Shown here: positions 1 to 7,756 of the stretch, one piece after another
How the letters are laid out: each line of letters begins with the position of its first letter
Numbering within the stretch: the first letter of the stretch is position 1
Source of the DNA: an uncultured Aliarcobacter sp.
GTDB taxonomy: Bacteria > Campylobacterota > Campylobacteria > Campylobacterales > Arcobacteraceae
Direction of reading: 5' to 3'
Assembly (NCBI GenBank): GCA_947629065.1
Contig: CANRCH010000031.1
Location: 1-14,857 of the forward strand
DNA length: 14,857 nt
Translations under genes and position numbers: made by a program
Notes under the pieces: model-generated
Databases searched by the model: none
What the model saw: the letters and a program-made list of their open reading frames with translations, nothing else
Told to the model about the DNA's origin: nothing

Positions 1-148
1 TAACATTTTTTAGACCGTAAACTTGAGCAATACCATCAGCATAAGATACAATCTTACCTGTCTCATTTACATCTACATTTAATTCAAAGTTATCAATTCT
101 TTCTTTAATAATCGAACTGATTTCATCTGCTTGAATTTTTGCACCCAT
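1..148 (-). CDS. atpA: ATP synthase F1 subunit alpha, N-terminal fragment
   Basis: Only the first 49 codons are inside the window; the gene runs off the left edge. The visible peptide starts [18 protein letters not shown] and continues into the beta-barrel region with a DGIAQVYGL segment, which is typical of the alpha subunit N-terminus of F1. Alpha carries non-catalytic nucleotide sites and, with beta, forms the F1 hexamer on the cytoplasmic face of the inner membrane. The ATG at 146-148 is preceded by a good AAAGGAG ribosome binding site (about 155-161). It is the last visible gene of the ATP synthase run atpF'-atpF-atpH-atpA, 23 bases after atpH. The catalytic and Walker regions lie outside the window and cannot be judged. 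Confidence 0.95.
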   Translation of the reverse strand, partial: MGAKIQADEISSIIKERIDNFELNVDVNETGKIVSYADGIAQVYGLKNV

Positions 149-171
149 TCAATATTCTCCTTTAATAAGTT

Positions 172-702
172 CTAAACTGCTTTTAAAATATGATCAACTA
201 ATTGAGATTTTAATCTATCTTTAGAGAAAGATATTTCAACACCCAATCCATCAATATCTACTTTAATACCATCATAATCACCAATATTTTGTGATAATGA
301 TAAATTCACATCAAATTTTTTACTAAATTGTTTCTCAATTGAAGAGATAAAATCAGCTGATAGTTCATCTTTTGAATAAACAACACCATTATATGTATTA
401 TTTAATCTTGCTAATTGATTATTTAAATCACTAGCAACAAAAGGAATAATCTCTAATCTTCTTTTCTCATTAAGTAATTTAATAAAGTTTTCTAATGTCT
501 TATCAGCACCTTCAGCTAAAGATAAAACTAATTCAACCTTTTTACTACTATCTACTTCTGTAGAACTAATAATTGATTTGAATTTGTCGCTTTTAAAAGC
601 TGAAGATATTTTATTTAATTTACTTGATAGTGTAGAAATCTCATCTTTATTTCTACCTTCAATTAAAGCTTTTACATATCGTTTTGCTACTAAATCTTTC
701 AT
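172..702 (-). CDS. atpH: ATP synthase F1 subunit delta (OSCP)
   Basis: Delta subunit of F1, the stalk protein that links the alpha/beta hexamer to the b-subunit dimer of Fo. The 176-residue length matches the family (about 177 in E. coli). The start MKDLVAKRYVKAL fits the helical N-terminal domain that grips alpha, and the C-terminal part ends in the expected GVEISFSKDRLKSQLVDHI helix. The ATG overlaps the TAA of atpF by one base (TAATG), which suggests translational coupling. The ribosome binding site AAAAGG lies inside the end of atpF. The position between atpF and atpA supports the call. Delta is poorly conserved in sequence, so context and length carry much of the weight. Confidence 0.93.
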   Translation of the reverse strand: MKDLVAKRYVKALIEGRNKDEISTLSSKLNKISSAFKSDKFKSIISSTEVDSSKKVELVLSLAEGADKTLENFIKLLNEKRRLEIIPFVASDLNNQLARLNNTYNGVVYSKDELSADFISSIEKQFSKKFDVNLSLSQNIGDYDGIKVDIDGLGVEISFSKDRLKSQLVDHILKAV

Positions 703-1214
703 TACGCTACCTTTTTAAGAATAATATTTACTAGCTCGTTTTGAGATAATTTAATATTATCAGAACTTAATAGCTCATTTAGAACTTCACTAACAACTTG
801 CTTTTTAGCTTTAGAGATCTCAACTTTTTGTGATTCATCTAAGTTTCTGTTTAAGTTTGCAATATCAGCATCTATTGCAGCTAAAACTTTTTGTTTAATT
901 GAATCAACATCTGCTTTTGCACCATCAATAATTTCTGAAGACAATTTTTTTGCTTCATCTAATTTTTTCTGTGCATCAGCAACTTTTTCTTGAGATGCTT
1001 TTAAAGTATCTTGAACTTTATCAAGCTCAGCTTGAATACTTAAAGTTCTGTTAGCAAAAAATGCTTTAATTTTATCAGCAAGTAAATACCATAAAATCGC
1101 AGCAAATATTATAAAGTTAACGGTTCTTTGAACAATATCTGTTTCAACCGCACCATCGCTTGCAAGTAATGCAACGGGAGCTAGGGCTAATCCTAGTAAT
1201 AAAACTCTTTTCAT
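702..1214 (-). CDS. atpF: ATP synthase Fo subunit b
   Basis: Peripheral stalk subunit b, 170 residues. Residues 1-19 look like a signal peptide (MKR, a Leu-rich core, then a small-residue ALLAS end). A membrane helix follows at about 32-46 (FIIFAAILWYLLA). The rest, about 56-160, is a charged coiled coil rich in Lys, Glu, Asp and Ala that would reach up to delta. A leader-like N-terminus on b is, to my knowledge, seen in Campylobacterota. An AAGGGGA ribosome binding site overlaps the stop of atpF', 10 bases upstream. It pairs with the b' gene just before it, so this organism uses a b/b' heterodimer rather than a b homodimer. Confidence 0.93.
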   Translation of the reverse strand: MKRVLLLGLALAPVALLASDGAVETDIVQRTVNFIIFAAILWYLLADKIKAFFANRTLSIQAELDKVQDTLKASQEKVADAQKKLDEAKKLSSEIIDGAKADVDSIKQKVLAAIDADIANLNRNLDESQKVEISKAKKQVVSEVLNELLSSDNIKLSQNELVNIILKKVA

Positions 1215-1224
1215 ACCATTCCCC

Positions 1225-1647
1225 TTAAATTGAGCTAAGCTTAGTTTTTAAGCTCTCATTAAATTGAGGCATAGATGATAATAAAGAGTCCTTAAGAGCT
1301 TTAGTTTCATCTTGCAACTCTTTAGCAAATTCAGCAGTTTTTGCTTCTAAGTTTAGTTTTGCACTAGCAAGTTTTACATCGGCACTATCTTTAGCTTCTT
1401 TATAAGCTTGATCTCTAATTGCAGCTGCTTCTTTTTTTGCTTTAGAAATGATTTCATTTGCTTCAGCAAGTAAACCATCTACATCAGCACTGTTTGATTT
1501 CGCGTCTTCCATATTTTTTTTAATAGATTCCGTTCTTTCATCCATGTGCTTTAATAGTGGCTTGAATAGACAACTATTTAGTCTGGCAACAACTAAAAGA
1601 AAGATGATTCCAGAGCTAAGCAATAGTACAGGACTTATGTCTAACAT
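1225..1647 (-). CDS. atpF': ATP synthase Fo subunit b'
   Basis: Second b-type stalk subunit (b'), 140 residues and shorter than its neighbour. One membrane helix spans about residues 5-25 (SPVLLLSSGIIFLLVVA). It is followed by the typical KPLLKHMDERTESI turn and a long Ala/Lys/Glu coiled coil to the C-terminus. b' occurs in Campylobacterota, cyanobacteria and alphaproteobacteria, where it dimerises with b. Two ATGs lie close together; the one at 1647 is chosen because it is in frame and sits 5 bases from a strong GGAGG (1653-1657). It is the first gene of the atpF'-F-H-A unit and has its own promoter-like sequence upstream. Confidence 0.92.
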   Translation of the reverse strand: MLDISPVLLLSSGIIFLLVVARLNSCLFKPLLKHMDERTESIKKNMEDAKSNSADVDGLLAEANEIISKAKKEAAAIRDQAYKEAKDSADVKLASAKLNLEAKTAEFAKELQDETKALKDSLLSSMPQFNESLKTKLSSI

Positions 1648-1763
1648 TCATTCCTCCATATTTTTTACAGTTTAGTTTAACTAAAACATTACATTTTAGC
1701 AAAATAAACTATAAAAAAATATTAAAAGGATAAAATTTATAATGAAATTTTGATTTTAGTGGT
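1648..1763 (-). promoter_or_regulatory. Intergenic region with promoter of the ATP synthase unit
   Basis: This 116-base gap separates parB from atpF'. On the minus strand an extended -10 box TGCTAAAAT (1693-1701) follows a T-rich stretch, which is the pattern of sigma70 promoters in Campylobacter. Predicted transcription would start near 1686, with the GGAGG and ATG about 30-40 bases on. A perfect palindrome, 7-base arms TTTAGTT/AACTAAA around one T (1671-1685), lies just downstream of the predicted start and may be an operator or chance. Nearer to parB, AAAATTT/AAATTTT arms (1732-1751) followed by a T-rich run on the minus strand could be a weak terminator after parB. The promoter call is inference from sequence only. 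Confidence 0.5.
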
Positions 1764-2618
1764 TTATTGTAGATTAAAGTAGCTAGATATTTTTTCAATA
1801 TCTTCTTGGGAGTTGAACTCAATTTTAAAATAGTTTTTTTCTAATTTTACTTTTAATTTATCATCTTTTAATTTTGAAACTAAATCATTTAAAGGATTAA
1901 AATCATATTTTGTTAAATTTTGAACTTTTTTAGGTTTTTCTATATCTTTTTCTTTTAAATCTTTTATTAGCTTTTCAGCCTCTCTAACTGAAAGTTTTTG
2001 ACCAATTATTGTATCACAAACTAATTTTTGCTCATCAACACTAAGTCCTAGCATGGTTTTTGCATGACCAGCACTAATTTTGTCACTTGCAAGATTTTGT
2101 TGAACATAAGGGCTTAATTGTAGTAATCTTAAAGTATTTGTAATTGAAGTTCTACTTTTAAAAACTTTTTTTGATAACTCTTCATGAGTGATACTATGTT
2201 CATTTAAAAGTTGTGCATAACAAAAAGCTAATTCAATAATATTTAAATCATCTCTTTGAATATTTTCAATAAGTGCTAATTCTCTTAATTTTAGCTCATT
2301 TTCATCAACAATAATTGCTTTTATCTCTTCAATTTGGGCCAATTTATGCGCTCTTAATCTTCTCTCACCTGCAACTAAAGTATATGTTCCATCACTGTTT
2401 TCAAAAACAACTATTGGTTGTAAAAGTCCATGTGCTTTTATTGATTCACTTAACTCTTGAAGTTTCTCTTCATCAAATATCTTTCTAGGTTGATTTGGAT
2501 TTGGTAAAATTAAAGATACATCAATCTTTTTTATTCCTTGGTTTTTAATTGAAGTCGATTTTTCATAAGCAAACTCAACTTCACCTAAAAGTTCTCCTAA
2601 TCCTCTTCCTAATGCCAT
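1764..2618 (-). CDS. parB: Chromosome partitioning protein ParB
   Basis: Site-specific DNA-binding CTPase that loads on parS and recruits ParA/SMC for chromosome segregation; 284 residues. The N-terminal domain shows NPNQPR (40-45), the CTP-binding GERRLRA motif (84-90) and ENIQRDDLN (118-126). The helix-turn-helix lies at about 143-166, followed by ISAGHAK (181-187). A linker rich in Lys and Glu leads to the C-terminal dimerisation domain. The MALGRGLGELL start is the usual short tail, and an AAGGA lies just before the ATG. It sits 18 bases after parA. I saw no parS-like palindrome (TGTTTCACGTGAAACA type) in the window. Confidence 0.96.
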   Translation of the reverse strand: MALGRGLGELLGEVEFAYEKSTSIKNQGIKKIDVSLILPNPNQPRKIFDEEKLQELSESIKAHGLLQPIVVFENSDGTYTLVAGERRLRAHKLAQIEEIKAIIVDENELKLRELALIENIQRDDLNIIELAFCYAQLLNEHSITHEELSKKVFKSRTSITNTLRLLQLSPYVQQNLASDKISAGHAKTMLGLSVDEQKLVCDTIIGQKLSVREAEKLIKDLKEKDIEKPKKVQNLTKYDFNPLNDLVSKLKDDKLKVKLEKNYFKIEFNSQEDIEKISSYFNLQ

Positions 2619-2636
2619 ATTTTTTCCTTAAATAAA

Positions 2637-3413
2637 TTATCCAGCAATTGCTCTTGCTAAGTTTGTATATGCTTTTGTACCAACAGAGTTTACATCATAT
2701 AGCATAATTGGTTTACCAAAACTTGGACTTTCTGCTAACTTTACATTTCTTGGAATTACAACATAAGACTCGTCATCAACTTTGAAAAGTTTATTCTCAA
2801 AGTGTTGTGCAAGGTCTGCAAAAACCTGTTTTGATAGGTTATTTTGTGTGCTATACATTGTTGGCAAAAATCCTCTTATCTGAAGATTTTGATTTATTGT
2901 TTGTTTTACTAATTTTATAGTATTTAATAACTGTGCTAAACCTTCAAGTGCAAAAAACTCACACTGAATTGGTATCAAAACAGATGTTGAAGCACTAAGG
3001 GTATTTATTGTAATTGGTCCTAATGCTGGAGGGCTATCTATAATTATATAATCATAATCAGATTTTACTGTATCAATTTTTCTTTTTAATACAAGTTCTC
3101 TATCTTTTGTATTTTTATAGAACTCTTTTTCTATTCCTACAAGTCCTATATTTGAAGGTGCAACCTTTAGATTTTCTATCTCTGAATCTAATATTATCTC
3201 ACTTAGTTCTTTTGTTCCAAGCATTACGTGATAGATATTGTACTCGTAAGTATCTCTATGAAAACCTAAAGATGTAGTTGCGTTTGCTTGTGGATCAGCA
3301 TCAATTAATAATACTTTTTTACCTTCCAAAGCCAAAGCAGCACTTAAATTAACTGCTGTTGTAGTTTTACCTACTCCACCTTTTTGATTTGCGATTGAAA
3401 TTATTTCTGTCAT
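2637..3413 (-). CDS. parA: Chromosome partitioning ATPase ParA (Soj)
   Basis: Deviant Walker-type ATPase, 258 residues, that binds DNA non-specifically when ATP-bound and moves ParB-parS complexes. The deviant Walker A motif KGGVGKTT is at 11-18 with its signature lysine. The A' motif DADPQAN is at 38-44 and the Walker B/switch region IDSPPALG is at 125-132. The length and absence of an N-terminal DNA-binding extension fit the chromosomal Soj type rather than plasmid ParA of the P1 type. Its ATG overlaps the birA stop (ATGA, 4 bases), so birA-parA-parB are probably co-transcribed and translationally coupled. Confidence 0.97.
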   Translation of the reverse strand: MTEIISIANQKGGVGKTTTAVNLSAALALEGKKVLLIDADPQANATTSLGFHRDTYEYNIYHVMLGTKELSEIILDSEIENLKVAPSNIGLVGIEKEFYKNTKDRELVLKRKIDTVKSDYDYIIIDSPPALGPITINTLSASTSVLIPIQCEFFALEGLAQLLNTIKLVKQTINQNLQIRGFLPTMYSTQNNLSKQVFADLAQHFENKLFKVDDESYVVIPRNVKLAESPSFGKPIMLYDVNSVGTKAYTNLARAIAG

Positions 3414-4045
3414 CTTAAACTAAATACCTTTATTCCTTCAATTTCTATTGAACCATCGTCATTTAATACTGCATTTTTTAGTGATGTTTTTTTATCATTT
3501 ATTGTAGTTTTAAACCTTTTACTCTTTTGAAACTCTATCATAAATAGACTAAAAATCTGCTTCCATGAGATTGCTTTTTCTAATTCTTCAAAATAGTTTT
3601 TTAAAAGTAAATCTTGATCTATTTTTATATCTAAAAAGCCGTATTCAAGGCTGGTTTCAAGCATATTTATACCAATTCCACAATATATAAAATCTTTTGT
3701 TAAAGATGTGATAGCTCCACCTAATTTGCTATTTTCAATATAAAAATCATTTGGCCATTTTATCCAAACTTTTGAACCAAATTTTTCTAAAACAAGTTTT
3801 AAAATAAAGGTAAAATATATACTTGCACTTTGATGTGGTAAATCTCTTGGTAGTGAGTTTTTCTCTAAAACAAAAGAGAAAAATAGATTTCCTTTTTTCC
3901 CACTCCAAGAGTTTCCCCTACTTCCAACTCCTAAAGTTTGAAAATCTGTAACAATACATAGTGGATTTTTAAAACCATTTTCTAATATATAATTTTTTAA
4001 ATAGCTTTGTGTTGAATCAACTTCATTTAATCTTATAATTTGCAT
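3410..4045 (-). CDS. birA: Biotin--[acetyl-CoA carboxylase] ligase, no DNA-binding domain
   Basis: Activates biotin to biotinyl-5'-AMP and transfers it to the lysine of biotin carboxyl carrier protein. At 211 residues it starts directly with the catalytic domain and lacks the N-terminal winged helix of E. coli BirA, so it should not act as a repressor (class I ligase). Visible motifs are the ligand-binding loop GVGSRGNSW (39-47), KWPND (96-100), KLGG (107-110) and GIGIN (123-127). The loop differs from the E. coli GRGRRGR pattern. The C-terminal domain is short. No ribosome binding site is seen before the ATG, and a TATAAT at 4051-4056 would start transcription at or next to the ATG, so a leaderless message is possible. 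Confidence 0.93.
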   Translation of the reverse strand: MQIIRLNEVDSTQSYLKNYILENGFKNPLCIVTDFQTLGVGSRGNSWSGKKGNLFFSFVLEKNSLPRDLPHQSASIYFTFILKLVLEKFGSKVWIKWPNDFYIENSKLGGAITSLTKDFIYCGIGINMLETSLEYGFLDIKIDQDLLLKNYFEELEKAISWKQIFSLFMIEFQKSKRFKTTINDKKTSLKNAVLNDDGSIEIEGIKVFSLR

Positions 4046-4050
4046 TTTTT

Positions 4051-4092
4051 ATTATACATAATTTATTTAGAAGATTATATTAATTATAATCT
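4051..4092. promoter_or_regulatory. Divergent palindromic promoter between birA and the AEC gene
   Basis: A perfect inverted repeat, AGATTATA (4072-4079), loop TTAAT, TATAATCT (4085-4092), lies in the 69-base divergent gap. Each arm contains a TATAAT: plus strand 4085-4090, facing the transporter, and minus strand 4079-4074, facing birA. The plus-strand box sits about 25 bases before the GTG at 4115. A second minus-strand TATAAT at 4056-4051 lies 5 bases from the birA ATG. The sequence could be a symmetrical bidirectional promoter, an operator, or both. Neither direction has a recognisable TTGACA -35 box. The placement of the -10 boxes is seen; their use is inferred. Confidence 0.5.
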
Positions 4093-4114
4093 AGCTTTAT
4101 TTTAAGGAGTTTTT

Positions 4115-5008
4115 GTGCTAGATCCAGTTTTACCAATAGCAATATATTTAACTATTGGATATTTATTTAAAATATTTTTTCAAGATAACTCTAAACAATT
4201 GGTTGATTTTATAATATACTTTTCACTTCCAGCAATAGTATTTTCAAAAATATATCCTTTGACTTTAGATTCAAAAGTTTTGGGGCTTATTTTTATGTTT
4301 ATTGGAATAATATTTTTTAATCTACTTTTATCATATATTCTTGGAAAAATTATGAGATTAAATAGATTAAATCTTGCAACCTTTATTATTATGGCAACTT
4401 TTGGAAATACATCATTTATTGGATTTTCTTATATTGATGCTTTTTATGGGCAAGATTTTATATTTTATGGTTTGATTTATGATATTTTTGGATCATTTTT
4501 ACTTTTAGTATCTGTTGGAATGCTAATCATAAACTGGGGAAGTGGAAGAAAAAATAGTATTAGTGGAATTAGTAAATCTATATTTTTATTCCCACCTGTG
4601 ATTATGTTTTTTCTTACAATTTTTTTGAAAAACTTTGAAATTCCAAACTTTTTACTTCTTACAAGCCAAAATCTAGGTTCAACTCTTGTTCCAATAGCAA
4701 TGATTGCAATTGGAATGAAACTAGAATTAAAATATATTTTCTCAAAACTTCATATAGTTAGTGTTGCTGTTATTTTAAAGATGATAATTGTTCCAATTAT
4801 TGTACTTTTTGTGTTTAAATACTTTTATGGAGTTGATGAGACTTGGGCAAAAGTTACGATTATTGAAGTTGCAATGCCACCAATGACAATGGCAGCTGTA
4901 TTAGCAATTAAAGGTGGATTAGATGAGAAAATTGCTATAAATTCTTTGGTTTTGGGAGTAATTGCAAGTTTGTTTACAATTACATTTTTTGTGCAGTATT
5001 TAGCTTAA
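4115..5008 (+). CDS. AEC (auxin efflux carrier) family transporter
   Basis: A 297-residue, strongly hydrophobic protein with about ten membrane segments arranged as two halves, matching the AEC family of secondary carriers in the BART superfamily. Family features are the start LDPVLPIAIYLTIGYLFK, the glycine/asparagine-containing segments in the first half (ATFGNTSFIGF) and VPIAMIAIGMKLEL at the start of the second half. Bacterial members move malate, malonate or other organic acids, or have unknown substrates; the substrate cannot be read from sequence. The start is GTG, 5 bases after an AAGGAG (4104-4109). The gene lies between the birA-parAB and obgE-proB-fmt minus-strand clusters, with no functional partner visible. 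Confidence 0.88.
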   Translation: MLDPVLPIAIYLTIGYLFKIFFQDNSKQLVDFIIYFSLPAIVFSKIYPLTLDSKVLGLIFMFIGIIFFNLLLSYILGKIMRLNRLNLATFIIMATFGNTSFIGFSYIDAFYGQDFIFYGLIYDIFGSFLLLVSVGMLIINWGSGRKNSISGISKSIFLFPPVIMFFLTIFLKNFEIPNFLLLTSQNLGSTLVPIAMIAIGMKLELKYIFSKLHIVSVAVILKMIIVPIIVLFVFKYFYGVDETWAKVTIIEVAMPPMTMAAVLAIKGGLDEKIAINSLVLGVIASLFTITFFVQYLA

Positions 5009-5030
5009 AACTATTATGTTTTAAGCTAAA
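4999..5030. terminator. Shared palindrome at the convergent 3' ends
   Basis: Thirteen-base perfect arms TTTAGCTTAAAAC (4999-5011) and GTTTTAAGCTAAA (5018-5030) flank a 6-base loop TATTAT. The palindrome holds the stop codons of both converging genes, the transporter at 5006-5008 and fmt at 5021-5023. Both reading frames therefore end in the same TTA GCT TAA codons (Leu-Ala-stop). It is a plausible two-way terminator, but the stem has few G-C pairs and no long T run follows on either strand, so termination strength is uncertain. Confidence 0.55.
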
Positions 5031-5874
5031 ATATCTTTAATATTCAATCTTTGTCCTCTTAAATATTCAACTGCATTTATCTCTTTTTTTGATGGAGCTT
5101 GTAGGGTTTTAATCTCTAAACTCCCTTTTTTACACCCAATAATAATAGAATCATTTTTTATCTCTAAGATTTCACCTTCACTGTTTGTACTAGCTGTTTC
5201 AAGAAGCTTTATATCTTTTAATTTAAGCCCTGAATTTAAGAAAACTCCTGGCCAAAATGAGTAGGCTTTATATTTTAAAAATAGCTTTTTAGCATTTAAA
5301 AAATCAACTTCTCCATACTCTTTTTTTATCTTTTTACAAAAACTTACATCTGCTTCATTTTGCTTGATTGGATTAATTTTTTCATAATTATCTAAAGTTG
5401 TAATTGTAAGTTTTGCTGCTATTTTAGAAAGCTTTTCAAAAACTTCATCTACAAGCATATTCTCTTCAAGTTTTAAATATGAAATTCCTAAAATATCTCC
5501 ACTATCAAGCCCCTCTTCCATAAGCATTGAAGTTACTCCTGTATATTCATCATCATTTAAAAGCGACTCTTGAATAGGACTTGCACCTCTATATTTTGGC
5601 AATATTGAAGCGTGTAGATTTATACAAGGTGCTATTTTTAAAATATCTTTTGGCAATATTTGTCCATAAGCAGCAACTATTATAAAATCTGGCTTTAAAT
5701 CTAAAATTGAAAGATAGGCTTTATATCTGGTGGAGTTAAAACTTGTTTTCTTCCAACTGGTTTATCAGCTTGTGTAAAAAGTCCAACAATTTCATAGGAG
5801 TCATTTTTTAGAATCTCTTTAAATATTGTTGTAGCATAAGATGGTGTTCCCATAAATAAAATTCGTTTTTTCAA
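5021..5874 (-). pseudogene. fmt: Methionyl-tRNA formyltransferase, internal deletion plus frameshift
   Basis: Formylates initiator Met-tRNA using 10-formyl-THF. The start is TTG at 5872-5874, 7 bases after an AAAGGA. The first frame reads the usual N-terminus (LKKRILFMGTPSYATTIF, then LTPPDIK) and stops at 5701-5703 after 57 residues. The rest (LKPDFIIVAAYGQILPKDI onward) continues in another frame to 5021. It includes the catalytic region CINLHASILPKYRG with the Asn and His, the EGLDSGDIL Asp, and the C-terminal OB-fold domain. Compared with E. coli Fmt, about 20-25 residues between PPDIK and LKPDF are missing. One deletion of 3n+1 bases would explain both the loss and the shift. The downstream frame has a TTG at 5654-5656 that could start a protein without the folate-binding half. 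A defective gene is likely; an assembly error is the alternative. Confidence 0.85.
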
Positions 5875-5887
5875 GTTAAATCCTTTA

Positions 5888-6655
5888 CTATTTAGCTATA
5901 AAAAGCGTTCCACTTTTATGTTCATCATAAAGTAAAAAATCATAAGCATTTGTTAAATCAAATCCACTGCTTAGATACATTGGTATATTTTTTTGCATTA
6001 AAAAATCAGCTGCTTTTAGTTTTGTAACAATTCCACCTGTTGCAAATTGTGAGTTTGCACTTGGAGCTTTATTTAACTCTTCACTACTAATATTTGATAC
6101 AATTTTTTGAAGTTCTGCATCTTCAAACTCTCTTGGATTTTTATTATAATATCCATCAATATCAGTTAAAATAGCCAAAATATCAGCTTCAAAATAGTGT
6201 GTTACATAAGCTGCTAATTGGTCGTTATCACCTATTAATTCATCAGTTGAAATCACATCATTTTCATTTATTATTGGTACTATATTATTTGCTAAAAGAG
6301 TTTGCATTACATTTCTTGCATTTTTTGATCTTCTTCTTGAATCAAAATCATCAGCTGTAAAAAGCATTTGTGCTATATTTATTCCAAACTCTTCAAAATA
6401 CTCTTGATAAGTTTTCATTAGTTTTGGTTGCCCAATTGCTGCTAGAGTTTGTTTATTTACTAAATTTGATTTATCAAGTTTTAGTGTTGTATATCCACTT
6501 CCAACTGCACCTGAACTCACCAATATTACTTCAAGGTTTTTCTTCATTTTAAGTTTTGCAATTAGCTCAACTAAATTTTTAAGCCTTGAAAATGCTAATT
6601 CTTCACCTTGTGTTAAAACAGCAGTTCCTACTTTTATTACAACTCTTTTCATCAT
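5888..6655 (-). CDS. proB: Glutamate 5-kinase, kinase domain only
   Basis: First step of proline synthesis: glutamate plus ATP to gamma-glutamyl phosphate. The 255 residues cover the amino acid kinase fold only; the C-terminal PUA domain of the 367-residue E. coli enzyme is absent, as I recall for Campylobacter ProB. Motifs seen are KVGT (8-11), SSGAVGSG (47-54), INENDV (129-134), GDNDQLAA (142-149), DIDGYY (165-170) and GGIVTKLKAA (207-216). The ATG at 6653-6655 overlaps the obgE TAA by one base (TAATG), and a second ATG follows directly. fmt starts 13 bases after the stop. proA is not in the window. Confidence 0.96.
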   Translation of the reverse strand: MMKRVVIKVGTAVLTQGEELAFSRLKNLVELIAKLKMKKNLEVILVSSGAVGSGYTTLKLDKSNLVNKQTLAAIGQPKLMKTYQEYFEEFGINIAQMLFTADDFDSRRRSKNARNVMQTLLANNIVPIINENDVISTDELIGDNDQLAAYVTHYFEADILAILTDIDGYYNKNPREFEDAELQKIVSNISSEELNKAPSANSQFATGGIVTKLKAADFLMQKNIPMYLSSGFDLTNAYDFLLYDEHKSGTLFIAK

Positions 6656-7740
6656 TAGTTATCCAATAAATTTTTTATTGCAAATGTTAATGGTTTAACA
6701 TTTGTTTTATCTAGTGATGAAATTGGAAGAACAAAATATGGTTTTGTATTATCAAATTTATTAAACACTAAATCTTGAACAAAATATGGTAAATCTTCAC
6801 TAAATTTAAACTCATTTTTAGTTGATTTCTCTAATCCTATCTCACTTAAAAACTTATTTATATCATCCTCTAGGTTTTCACCATAATATCCATCTATTTT
6901 ACTTAAAGCTATTGCAAAATTTCTACTTGCTAATTCTCCACTAAAGTTTAAAAGTTCCTCTTTTAAAACCTTATATTGATCAATCATTGTTCTATAATTT
7001 GCTGTGTCAATTACAAATAAAAGCGTTTTTGTTCTTTCAATGTGTCTTAAAAACTCTAATCCAAGACCTTTTCCATCACTTGCACCATCAATAATTCCAG
7101 GAATATCAGCCATAACAAATGAGTCATAATCACCAACTCCTACAACTCCTAATTTTGGAGTAAGAGTTGTAAACTCATAGTTTGCAATCTCTGGAGTTGC
7201 ATTTGAAGTAACTGAAATCAGAGTTGATTTCCCAACATTTGGATAACCAACAAGCCCAACATCTGCAATTAATTTTAACTCTAATCTAATATTTCTAGTA
7301 ATTCCTGGAAGCCCTGGCTGACAATAGTTTGGTCTTTGATTACTTGCATTTTTAAAGTGAACATTTCCAAGCCCACCTTTTCCACCTTCAATAAATCTAA
7401 CTTTTTGTCCATCTTCTAAAAGATCAAATAAAACCTCATCTGTTTCATCATCTATTATTTGAGTTCCTGGAGGTACAATTAAAGTCAAATCTGGTGCAGA
7501 TTTTCCAGTTTTTTGTCTTCCCATTCCAGGTTTTCCACCTTCTGCTTTAAAAGATCTTTTACCTTTATAAAATGATAGAGTGTGGCTATTATTATCTACA
7601 AGAAAACAAACATCTCCACCTTTTCCACCATCACCACCATCAGGTCCACCTTTTACAACAAACTTCTCTCTTCTAAAAGAGGCACATCCAGCACCACCTT
7701 TTCCAGAACTTACACTAAATTTTGCGTTATCTATAAACAT
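6655..7740 (-). CDS. obgE: GTPase ObgE/CgtA
   Basis: Essential ribosome-associated GTPase involved in 50S assembly and stress control. The start at 7738-7740 (MFIDNAKF) is chosen because it matches the conserved Obg N-terminus and has AAGGA 6 bases upstream; the open frame extends 15 codons further but into a terminator hairpin. The 361 residues comprise the glycine-rich Obg fold (1-158) and a G domain: G1 GYPNVGKS (165-172), G2 FTTLTP (190-195), G3 DIPG (212-215) and G4 SKID (280-283), where NKxD is usual. The protein ends soon after the G domain, without a large C-terminal extension. It overlaps proB by one base and lies directly below an intrinsic terminator. Confidence 0.96.
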   Translation of the reverse strand: MFIDNAKFSVSSGKGGAGCASFRREKFVVKGGPDGGDGGKGGDVCFLVDNNSHTLSFYKGKRSFKAEGGKPGMGRQKTGKSAPDLTLIVPPGTQIIDDETDEVLFDLLEDGQKVRFIEGGKGGLGNVHFKNASNQRPNYCQPGLPGITRNIRLELKLIADVGLVGYPNVGKSTLISVTSNATPEIANYEFTTLTPKLGVVGVGDYDSFVMADIPGIIDGASDGKGLGLEFLRHIERTKTLLFVIDTANYRTMIDQYKVLKEELLNFSGELASRNFAIALSKIDGYYGENLEDDINKFLSEIGLEKSTKNEFKFSEDLPYFVQDLVFNKFDNTKPYFVLPISSLDKTNVKPLTFAIKNLLDN

Positions 7741-7756
7741 TTTTTTCCTTATAAAT

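Noticed and set aside
1448..1675. Plus-strand open frame opposite atpF'
   Set aside because: It lies antisense to a clear ATP synthase subunit and has no recognisable protein features.
1648..4114. parS site near parAB
   Set aside because: I looked for a TGTTTCACGTGAAACA-like 16-mer and saw none in the window; the AT-only palindromes at 1671-1685 and 4072-4092 do not resemble it.
5690..5730. Programmed ribosomal frameshifting in fmt
   Set aside because: A slippage site would keep the full protein length. Here about 20-25 family residues are also missing, which points to a deletion.
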